Source of the DNA: Papaver somniferum
Lineage: Eukaryota; Streptophyta; Magnoliopsida; Ranunculales; Papaveraceae
Assembly (NCBI RefSeq): GCF_003573695.1
Contig: NC_039362.1
Location: 110,835,120 to 110,899,119 of the forward strand
Reading direction: 5' to 3'
Length of the DNA: 64,000 nucleotides
The position numbers were made by a program, and so were the translations under genes. This document shows, piece by piece, positions 54,901-64,000 of the stretch. A model generated the notes under the pieces. The model searched no databases. It was not told the DNA's origin and saw only the letters and a list, made by a program, of their open reading frames with translations. Each line of letters starts with the position of its first letter. Position 1 is the stretch's first letter.

Positions 54901-55892
54901 TTTGGTTTTGATGAATTCATCCGCCTCTAGAAATTTGGTTGGCCGTATTGGGTATGCTTAGAGATTTACTCAAGTCGATTTTTAATACATTATTGGTCTT
55001 CATAATTTGTTCAACCTCACTGGATAAGCTTATTGGATTTGATTACCAGCACCAAAAGTCTCTCTTGCATTTGCATATCACAGGCAACTGTGATATCGGT
55101 TTTTCCTCCTCCTCCATATGGTACTATTTTATCATCAGGAATTGATAACCTGTAAATCATTTTCAAACCTGTCTGCGTAATTTTTTATTTATGCTTTGAT
55201 TTTAGGGGAGTCACCAGGCTTTGAAATTTACCATGCTTACAAAGAGCATTATCTTTGGCAGTGTTTCTTCCAAAAATCAGTAGTCACCCAAACGTGGTTT
55301 CTTATGGATTTCAATAGTTTTTTGTGCAGATTCTCCACAGATTGATCTAGGCCTAAGATACCTGACTAAGCAACTCTTTTTTCTCAGGTCAGGATCCACG
55401 AGGCGAAACTCAATTAAGACCCAAGACCCAGGGTTAGTTGAGTTTAAGATGCATCAGGTGGTCACGGCGATAACGGTGACATCGGGTGAGATATGACTAC
55501 TATTTCCTTTATGCAATTTTTACCTTTGCGCTTTCAATGTCAATCAACATAGTGCCTTTTATCTGTGAACGTTAGCAATGACGTTTGAATTTTTACATAC
55601 TTTTCGTAACTTCGTTGTGAACGATGTAGTACATAGACACTGTTTCCTTGATAAGTTGGTAGGTGAACAAAAAAACGTTTGATTTTTTTCCATATGACTA
55701 CGCGTCGAGCAGGGTGTAGCAATGTAGGAGTATTTTCCTGTGTTTTTAATGGTCACCATCGTTTGTGTATGAAATGTACGGGGTGGACATGCGTATCAGG
55801 GATTCATCATAAAACCATTTGTGTGTGCTGAATAACCAAACAAATTTAAACATGATTTGTTTTCTCATGCGTGGTTTAGGTATTTTTAATCC
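51995..55892. other. Intergenic DNA with internal duplications, no firm gene
   Basis: AT-rich sequence. A 91-codon - strand frame at 52417-52692 looks somewhat protein-like (G-G-G-I-K-Y and V-V-N-P-F blocks) but I do not recognise it. A diverged direct repeat at about 53600-53720 and 54355-54455 shares ctccatgtaaaaa-tagt and gcaacttcatg-like blocks. The phrase ccaatatg-gcactgtcta recurs at about 53704 and 54791. No complete gene structure was found. Confidence 0.4.
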
Positions 55893-56557
55893 TAGCTTAA
55901 TTGGGGGCCATCGGAATTAATTGGGGGTCATATCTAGAGGACAAAAAAGGTCACCAGAACCTAATTTGGGTCACCACTTATAAAAACATTTTTTAAATGG
56001 CTAAAATGTCCCTAAATGATTAGTGTTAATTTAATTAATTAGTGATAATCTTAATTAATTAGAGTTTAATTTTTTTTTCTCAGATTTTTTGTCTGCAATT
56101 TCATTGACGACCCTTAACAGTCGTTAATGTTTAGACTGTTTAAGTGACGACTCTAAACTGTCGAAGATTCATTAATGGCGGAAATGTACGACAGTTTTGG
56201 GTCGTCATAAAAATGATCAATTCCCTGACGACCCTTGGAAGGGTCGTTACTGTTTTGGTTACGCATTTGACGACTTAAACAATCGTTAATGTTTTAGAAA
56301 TGTCGTTATAGACTGTCGTTAATCTCTAAAAAGAGTCGTTAGTGTATGATAGTTTAGAGTCGTTATTGTTTTGATCATGATGTATATGACGATCCTACAC
56401 TGTCGTTAATGTCGATGAAGGATCGTTACTTGAAAAAAAAATATTAATCAAGAATAAAATAGTATATTCATCTTCCGAGTTTTACACTCCTGAAAAATTT
56501 GGGGGCAAACAAAATTCCATGGCCCCCAATTAGAAACCATGGCCCCCAATTAAGCTA
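55893..56557. mobile_element. Inverted-repeat element with CGAC/GTCG motif array
   Basis: A 665-bp non-coding element with ends TAGCTTAATTGGGGGCCAT and ATGGCCCCCAATTAAGCTA, which are perfect inverted repeats of 19 bp. Each end carries a second, inner GGGGGxCAT copy. The centre (56105-56434) has about five GACGAC/T and eight GTCGT motifs, many in pairs that could fold. The outermost TA at each end may be the target duplication. It encodes no transposase, so I call it a MITE-like element of unknown superfamily. Confidence 0.7.
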
Positions 56558-59500
56558 GATTTTAAATATGTACTGTTTGATAGATAGCTTAATAATATAT
56601 TTGTTTAGCACCTACGTGGGCTGAAAGATATAAACATTTTTTTGGGTGTTCAAGAATTACAAAAGTTTCTTGGTCATGGCTTTGTGTGCGAGATGACAAA
56701 AATTAGGCTGCCGATTTCTTGCAGTTTCCTAGCCAAAGAATCTTTTAATTGCTTGGAACGGGAAAAAGGTGTATTTTACGTTTTTAGTGATGCTTTGGAG
56801 ATTTTTAGGAAAAAACGATGCGGTTTATGTGAATTCTTTTGCTTCTAGATGGGTATAACGCGTGCATTGACTTTATGTTTTGCAGGAAGAGGCCAATGAA
56901 TTTGTGAGCTCTTAAAGGTACGTGTTTTTAAATGAACAAATCAAAATGTTGTAAATTAAAGGATCAATTCATTCGAGAAATGTACCAGGCAAATGAGTAA
57001 GATTGTTTCCTTAATTCTGTATCTCTTCATGTGCCGAAACATCTGATCGGAAGTTGCTAACTGTGAGCTAAAAGTTATTTTTGTTAATGCATGATTATAG
57101 ACTTAGGTGGAAGTAATTTTATGTTTTCTTATTATGTAAGTTGTTCTGAACTAATTGTGTTGTGATTTCCATTAAGAGATGTTGTTCAAAAACTAAAAGA
57201 GTGTGGAGTTTAGATTTTGGTATACAATCCTCTTAAACAAGACCTTATCCATACGTGATCCAGAAGGGTGAAAGCTAAGATTGTTCTGCATTGGATGACT
57301 GCAGGCGGTGACGTGGGTGATACGTGCCTCTACATAAAAAATTCTCAGGTCTCAGTGAGTACTTGGCTTTATCCTCTTTTATGAGTCACCGCCGCCAGAC
57401 TTCTACTTATTACTTTTTCATTTGACTTGATTCATAGTCCTCACTGTATTAACCATATATAAACGCATCTTGATGGAGCTTTTCATATCAGGGTCTGCAG
57501 TCCTGTAAGAAAAATCCGAAAAATCTTAATTAGTGGGAAAGCAAATCAGTAGTACTTCTTTTATATAAGCATTCCAATTTAAATCCATATTTTATTTCTA
57601 CTTTTTTTTTGGATGATCATGCTTGATCGCTGAAGATGAAAAAGTACAACTATTAGCTGAAGTGTGTTAATATTTGTACGTCTAATTAATTTTACTGGTC
57701 TTGGAAGCAGTTCTTATTAGAAATACAAATACTAACTCAGCTTCAGTTAAAAAACCTGAAATAGCTTAGCACAAGTACTGCTATTCTCCGTGTTGATGCT
57801 GAATGATGATGTTTCCTCCATAGCCGTTATTTTTGTACTTCCATTTGTTAATTCAACCCATGACCCAAAGTACCCTTAGCTCATAGTCGGTTGAAAACAT
57901 GAAAGTTCCTTCCAAAATCTTTATGGACTCCATGTCAAGGAATTTTCTCAATGCCCTAAAATTATCCTTCTCATTATCGTCTGACAGCAACGAGGAGCGT
58001 AATTCTCATTTGTCCTTATATTTCTTTATTATCGTTTTATCAATTTTCTATGGTTTCTGACTAAGAATTAGAGTGGACATGCATTTGTGGTTTTAAAAAT
58101 GAACTATGTGTTGTTTCAATAATTTTTTTGGGAATTTCTGTGGAGTAGTCTGCTGTCGGATCTTCCTTAATATTAATCCAAATTGCACATGGAAGGAACG
58201 TATCCATGTTGTTGCCAACTTCTGGTGCATATGGTTTAAAGTTTTCCAATCCATGCTGCTGCCAACTTCTGGTGTATATAGTTTCACTTTTTTGCAATCA
58301 GAAATAATTGCGTACATTTCTTTCCAACGACATCTTGTATTGTAATTGTGCGACATCTTGGATTGTGATTGTGCATCTTTGTACTTCATGATTTACCTCT
58401 GCAAAGTTTCCTCATAGTACATAATTTATTAGAAATAGTAAGGAAACTCATGTATATAAAATTGTTCAATTGGGTGGGTTTAGTTAGCTGCTTATTTGTT
58501 TTGTATTATTGATCTTGAGAAGTTATCTCCGGATTAGCCGTACTGGTGTTACAAGCTAATTTAGGTTATATAGCTCTGATATGAATTATTACAATTTGTT
58601 TAATGGAGTATAAGGATCAAAGGTTGCGTTCTCAAAGTTTTGCTAGCTTAGATATAACAAGCACATTAGGATCAAAATACTAAGCACATTTTTAATGGAT
58701 CATACGCACCAAGCAAAGAGCATGTAGATGCGTTGTCCAAGGAATTGCGAAACTGTGATATCTATTTTTTTAGATATATGTCTGGAAATCTATATTAAGA
58801 TTATTACGCCAAATATAACGTATAGAAAGGATTAGAGAAATTTCTTAATAACTAAGTTACGGATCTATATGTAAACGTAGTAACGTTTGTCCGCGAGTTC
58901 TTTGTTCTTTATCTTCTCCCTCAATATATCATAATCCTAACGTGGTAATGTTTTTCTGATTTTATAGGTTAGTTTGTTTTCCTCGAGTTGTTTGTTCTCC
59001 CATGACGGCTACGACTCTTGTAGTGGTTATTTACTAAAGTTCATTATCTTTTATGTTAACGATGTTGATATTAATTATCTACTTGCATCCTGTTTTATTT
59101 TCGATTTTGTATTCCCTTGATTTGTTCCACTGAACCAGGGTGGGGTGATAGGCAATGACAACTTTTTATAATAGGCCGAGAGTGCCTCCCTTCTCCGTGA
59201 GAGATTAAACTCTTTTTTTTTGAGTGCATTAGAATTAATAGGTGGATTCACGGGTTCTGTAGATGTAGAAAGAGGGTTTGAAATTTGATGGTGTGTGCAG
59301 CAGGTCAACAATATTTCCAACATTATTGTTTGCTTTTGTAGCTGGAAATTTTTCACAACAGATTGGGTGATGCAGCTCTGTAAAAAAAGTTCCAGGAAAT
59401 TCAGACTTTCTTAAAGCTGATTTTAGGTGAATATATCCAAACAACTCCCATTGGGCATTGGAATAAAAAAAAAATCACCGTTGAGCCTTTATTTTTCACC

Positions 59501-60681
59501 GACGTTTCGAGAATGTTGTAGCTATTTTCCCAAATGTTGTTTTAATATGATGAGTTCAATCTTGGAAAATATAAACCGAGTCATTGTTGATGTACCAATT
59601 TATTTATTTTTGGACGCTATACTACATCTCTAAAAGATTACCTAACATGAAATACATATGTTAACATATTATAAACCGACATTCCCAAAGCGAGGTTAGT
59701 GGTTTAAATGGAGATATGTGAAAAATCTCTAAGATTTCAAAATAATCTATCTTTATGCACCTGCAGTAATACATACATATTTTAATGTGCGATTTTCCGA
59801 GAGATATACATGTATGTACATCTTTGAGATCCTAATCAATTTTTAGCATATGGTTTTATTGGTTAGTCATTTTCATCTCATTGTTGCTTCTGAATAAATG
59901 AATGCGTAAAATGCAGAGTAGATGAAGCTAATAGCTGGTTTAGCTGATGGATTTGAGAATATGTAGATGGGAAACCAAGAGACCAACGGATGAGCCATCC
60001 AAAATGGATTACAATTGGTGATTGTGGGAGCATTTACATATCTGACACTACAAACACAGTAGTAAGGAATACAATTCAATACTGAACTTACCGGGAATTG
60101 ATCTTGCAATAACAACCTTCAGTTTTTTGGTGATGCTTTACTAACAATCCAGGTACAATTGAAACCAAAGATTTGAGCGGGAATCGACAGTTTGGACTTG
60201 ATTCAGTTCGAGAGGCATAGTACATAAACAACTAACAGTTTTATATTTTGAAATTTAGATAGTTGATTGCCGTCTCTATGGCTTGGAACCATCGATAAAT
60301 AAGTTTAAGTGGGTTTAAATTTTGTCCACTTTAATTTATTTATTTTTAATTTTTTGGTATTGCCACATATGGCTGAGAAACAAATTGGTTAAAGCTTTTA
60401 AGCTAATCCCTTTTGGTTTATATATTCTTTTGGTTTGTGGTTATAGTATTTTTATATGAATTTATTTATTGGATGCAGATGGCAAGAAAATTCCATGGCC
60501 ATAATCTTGGGAATCGAATACAAGAATACAATTGTAGGAAAACAACTATTGCATAAGTATGGTTTCAGGTCTTATCGCCAGTATATATTTAACCGTGTCC
60601 TGAAGATAAGTGAAGTCTTATTTTCTGTTTTGGTTGGGACTCTTACTGTTTAGATTGTTATATGACTATTTTGCAAATCAG
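56558..60681. other. Intergenic DNA with short tandem duplications
   Basis: No convincing gene. Two tandem duplications are present: a 47-bp period at 58203-58291 (tccatg-tg-tgccaacttctgg block) and a 23-bp period at 58328-58373. Open frames here are short and contain no motif I recognise. Confidence 0.45.
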
Positions 60682-60794
60682 CTGTTATAGATTCTCACGA
60701 CATTGAGAAACAAGTTGGACTTGCATTAGAGAGATTGGACGCTTCTTTGGATGGCTACCTGAACAGAGAAAGCTCAGGAAAACGTAAGCAATGA
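60682..60794 (+). pseudogene. Orphan exon-like open frame, unknown protein
   Basis: After a plausible splice acceptor (tgcaaatcag, AG at 60680-60681) the sequence reads open for 36 codons to TGA at 60792-60794. The product is acidic then basic: D-I-E-K-Q-V-G-L-A-L-E-R-L-D then G-Y-L-N-R and a G-K-R-K-Q end. This reads like the helical C-terminus of a real protein. I do not recognise the family. No companion exon was found nearby, so it may be a captured or relic fragment. Confidence 0.3.
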
Positions 60795-63042
60795 CAAGTT
60801 TACAGAGGCTTATTTTGCGGTAGATATGATATTGTGCAGTCTCTACTGGAGGGAGACTTGGAACTCTAAACGGGGGCGAGTACCATTCGACAACATATAA
60901 AACAAGAAGAATAAAAGAACTCGATGATGTGTAGGATCAAGTTTCTGAATTCTTCAAGAGAAAATTTGCTCTTTTAAGTCGGTTGTCTTTGAGATTTTTT
61001 TTTTTTTGAAGCAGGTTATCTTTGAGATGACCTGAATACACTTTATCATAGTATATGTTTAAATTACGTTAATTTAGTAGCTTAAATACAGTATTTACTT
61101 TTCGCAGTGTTGTTTCTCTTCTTCGTATTAAGTAGATTGGATTTTTATAATGAAATGTTATCATCTTTCATAATTTTTTTAGGTTTTTATAATTCCACTA
61201 CCTATATTTCTTCCCTTCAATGATTCAAATGCATGATGTGGGAATAAGCTTCAGTGATCAAGAGGGACATCAAGCTGTCATGGACTTTGATTTTTCAACT
61301 GGTCAGTTCACATTTTTTGCTTCTACTTTTATTGGTCCATGACAACTTGAATTACCAACTAACAGATGGGACGTGTGTCTGCATGGTATTTTGGTTAGTA
61401 TTATCTCTCGCGTACTCTCAAAAAACTGCTAATCCTATTTATAATGGATAATGGAATTTATGTCTAGCTATTATAAATTTTGACGTCTCTTATGAAAAGT
61501 ATATGCTCTAAGCATTCACCTTAACCACTCTGAGGTCACAGAATGGAGAAACATTCTCTATTCTATGATCTATGCTTCTTTCCTAACAATAATAATTGTG
61601 AGAGTTCTGGACAAAAACTTAAGTCGAAGAACTCTGCTGAAGTGTTCTCATCTTGGAGCTGGGAAAAGATATGACGCATGCAACCTAAAAATTATTTTGT
61701 TTTACATTGATAGATATGGTGTGGCAGGTCATGTTGCTTTATCTCTTTCATTGCTTACTGAAAAGTACAAAAGACGCTTCTGGTATTAATTCTTTTAGTT
61801 AGTTTCATATCAGACCGGGTTATATGGGTAACTCCTTTTTTATTTCAAAACCTGAAGGCTTTTTGGCAAAAAAAGGTCTTTATGGTTCTTCTCATTGGTT
61901 CTTATCATTGGTTCTCTCATTAAATGCAAAGGAAGTTACAAGATAATAAAAAATGGTAGATATCAACTTTCCAGCAAAAAGGTAACCATTTATAAGAAAA
62001 GTACAATAGAAAAAAGCACGCCTGGAAGGATCTTGGAAGATATCATAGATGTGTATTACAACATCCCGGTTACATAGCTAAATTCACCCATGATCTGAAT
62101 TCAAAAAGCCAAAAAAGAGTTTTGTGTTGCATTAACATTTTATTCTGTTTTTCTTAATTTGTTCTGAAGAAAAAGAATACAACAACAATGTGCTTACTGC
62201 GTACTTTGTTGGTAGATAACTCAATTACTCAAAAATTATAGTGGACTGAACTATTTTAGTGATTAGTTTATCTAAACTGATGAATTGGATGCCTTAATTG
62301 ATCCATTAACGGGTTATTATCCAACTCCACAGAAAATTTAGGTAATGCAAGACATAGTGACAATTCAATCAAGCATCGCCATACATAACACATATTGGAG
62401 AATCCAAGTTAGTCATTAATGCCAAAAGGTTTTATACGTTGAGGCTAAGGGTAAATGCAAATGAAGTGAATAATTCAGACACATTTCGTCAACTTCAATA
62501 GGTCACTTTCCCCATGGGGGCAGTTAAAAGAGCCATTTTTATTACGTTATTTATTTTGCGCGGAGTTGCTTCACCTAAGATGAGAGAATAAAAGAATATA
62601 ATAGAATTTCGACTGTTATGACATCAAGCACCCACAAATCACTTCGATAATGGGGGGCGTCAGGGAACCTGCGCAGAACGAACATGTAGGAATGTGCAGT
62701 TCAACCTAGGAAAAATAGTATGAATTTGAAATAAATTTTTACTGGTCAAATTTTAAGCTACTAAACTTATGTCCCAAATGACAAAGGTATGGGGCCAATG
62801 CCATCACGGTGGAAGAGAGTATGCATGCAAAGGATATGATTGATGTTATACATTTTCATTCCTTTATTCTTTCGTATCTATCATACTTTTAATAGAATGT
62901 TTTAGACACCCCTTTCAAGCATATTTCGTATCTATCATACTTTTAATAGAATGTTTTTGACACCCCTTTCAAGCATATCTTATTTTACAGAGTACAACTA
63001 CTTTCTACATTTTTTCACTAAAAAAATAATGGTATTTTACAG
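60795..63042. other. Intergenic DNA with possible relic coding fragments
   Basis: Two frames read a little like protein: 61575-61671 on the + strand (Ser/Asn/Lys-rich, ending S-S-W-S-W-E-K) and 61895-62077 (60 codons, ending L-E-D-I-I-D-V-Y-Y-N). Neither has a recognised motif. A 54-bp tandem duplication lies at 62871-62924 and 62925-62978. Confidence 0.35.
62871..62978. repeat. Tandem duplication, 54-bp unit, two copies
   Basis: Both copies start ttcgtatctatcatac and end ttcaagcatat, with one difference. Such high identity suggests a recent event. Confidence 0.88.
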
Positions 63043-63509
63043 AAAATGATAGGAGCAAGATATTACAATGACAATACGGGTGATGAACAGAACTCACCAA
63101 GAGACACGTTAGGCATGAAACCCACACTATGTCCATTGAATACTACGACCTCGGTACAAGAATCGCAAATGGTGGGTTCATTGAATCCAGAACTGCTAGC
63201 ACATCTAGTGGATACAGTGGCTCCTCCATCATGGCTACATTTGACGACGCTATAGGTGATGGTCTGGATGCATTGTCATTGTCCCTTACATCATATGCTT
63301 TCGTGAGGATGGGCTTATCCTCTGACCCAATTGAAAACGATATGCCCACATCATCTACTGTATTAAAACATTGCTCCATGGATTCAATTGTTGCTGCAAC
63401 CACTATAGTTTGTGATTTGGAGGATGATGTGGTCTTGGTGTCGGTGATGCTGCAAACAAGAGACAAGGTCATCAAGGTAAATGCGTTGCACAATTCATTA
63501 CTAAACTAA
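63043..63509 (+). pseudogene. Subtilase (peptidase S8) pseudogene exon
   Basis: After a good acceptor (ttttacag) the frame reads I-G-A-R-Y-Y ... S-P-R-D-T-L-G, the block just before the catalytic His of plant subtilisin-like proteases. A one-base deletion near 63114 then moves the reading to the frame of 63129-63509. That frame continues with H-x-T-H-T (the catalytic His, with Gly replaced by Glu), Y-x-L-G-T-x-x-A-N-G-G and F-D-D-A-I-G-D-G-L-D-A-L-S-L-S-L. The last block is the hallmark D-D-A-I-x-D-G-V-D region. After about residue 75 of the second frame the similarity fades. No pro-domain, Ser or Asn catalytic block is in the window. These are secreted proteases in plants; this copy cannot be functional. 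Confidence 0.75.
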
Positions 63510-64000
63510 ATAAATCAAAACTAATGCTTGCTTTGATTGCATAAGTAAAGAAGTGATACAAGCGGGTTCTAATTTTTGTTTCCCCAGCCCGTGCAGATGT
63601 TTTCATAAATGATATATATGGTGTGCTCATTGGATTACGTGACGGGATATTTTGTTGATATGGAAACTTAAATTAAATTAGCAAGAATAAAAGAAAACTC
63701 AAATGTACATCTTCGTCGACCATTGAATTAACTAAAATTACTTTCTTTTAGGATTAACTAAAGTTACTCTCTTTTTAAGTCTTGGTTCCAATATTCTACA
63801 TGCCAGTGGACCAGCAATCTACTTTTTGTGATTACACTCATATAATGTTTTAAATGTCTTTTTTTTTTGTATTGGAATTGAATTCCAACTTTCTGTCTTT
63901 TTGCTGGCTAGCTGTTCAGCACCCAGAGATTCCTTACCCTTTGTGATTCCAGCATTTGGAGGTGTAGCTTACAGGGAGAGAGAAGGAATATGAGCTTCAT
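63510..64000. other. Intergenic DNA at window end, no gene seen
   Basis: AT-rich sequence with a short local duplication (ttaactaaaattactttctttta / ttaactaaagttactctcttttt at about 63728 and 63754). No further subtilase motif could be recognised before the window ends. Confidence 0.45.

Noticed and set aside
58682..58770. Fragment with E-H-V-D-A-L-S-K-E-L as a possible exon
   Set aside because: It is too short, has no splice borders I trust and no recognisable family.
1..64000. CRISPR arrays, tRNA, rRNA or bacterial-type operons
   Set aside because: No spacer-repeat periodicity and no tRNA or rRNA signature were noticed. The content is plant nuclear transposon DNA. The Met-tRNA-like words at 487, 9445 and 32887 are primer sites, not tRNA genes.

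Overview
This window looks like nuclear DNA of a flowering plant, most likely a eudicot. It is AT-rich, almost gene-free, and built mainly from nested plant-type retrotransposons (Sirevirus-like Ty1/copia, Athila-like Ty3/gypsy, L1-type LINEs) and MITEs. I cannot name the species from the sequence. All element names below are local labels.

Region 1-36806 is one nested cluster on the + strand. Copia-1 (1-4136) has the end of a 5' LTR, a Met-tRNA primer site and a broken gag-pol. It is joined to the middle of the 5' LTR of Copia-2, which runs to 15375 and has lost pol. A solo LTR of the same family (4363-8154) sits inside that Copia-2 LTR with a degenerate 5-bp target duplication. A 10-N gap at 5101-5110 is flanked by two exact 1319-bp copies, almost certainly an unmerged contig overlap. 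Copia-3 (15376-36806) is a decayed pol plus a 3' LTR, split by three insertions with clean target duplications: an Athila-like element (15421-26185, caaag), a 5'-truncated LINE (26939-28244, 16 bp) and a small non-autonomous LTR element on the - strand (30001-33216, gaaac).

Region 36807-42171 is mostly unclassified. It has an AT microsatellite, a broken exon resembling the C-terminus of a Ulp1/SENP-type cysteine protease (- strand, 37462-37856), a 52-bp tandem duplication and a hAT-like MITE (41434-41878).

Region 42187-49690 is a second L1-type LINE on the - strand with a 15-bp target duplication. It contains endonuclease, reverse transcriptase, zf-RVT and RNase H segments and is split by a 3.1-kb solo LTR (42951-46047).

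Region 49706-64000 is low-complexity intergenic DNA with a Tourist-like MITE (50685-51098), a retroposon 3' tail (about 51260-51805), an inverted-repeat element carrying a dense CGAC/GTCG motif array (55893-56557), several short tandem duplications, a few orphan exon-like open frames and a subtilase (peptidase S8) pseudogene exon (63043-63509).

No intact cellular gene was found. Every coding segment is a transposon remnant or a broken or partial gene fragment. The clearest biological content is the insertion history, read from target duplications and checked against uninterrupted paralogous copies within the window.
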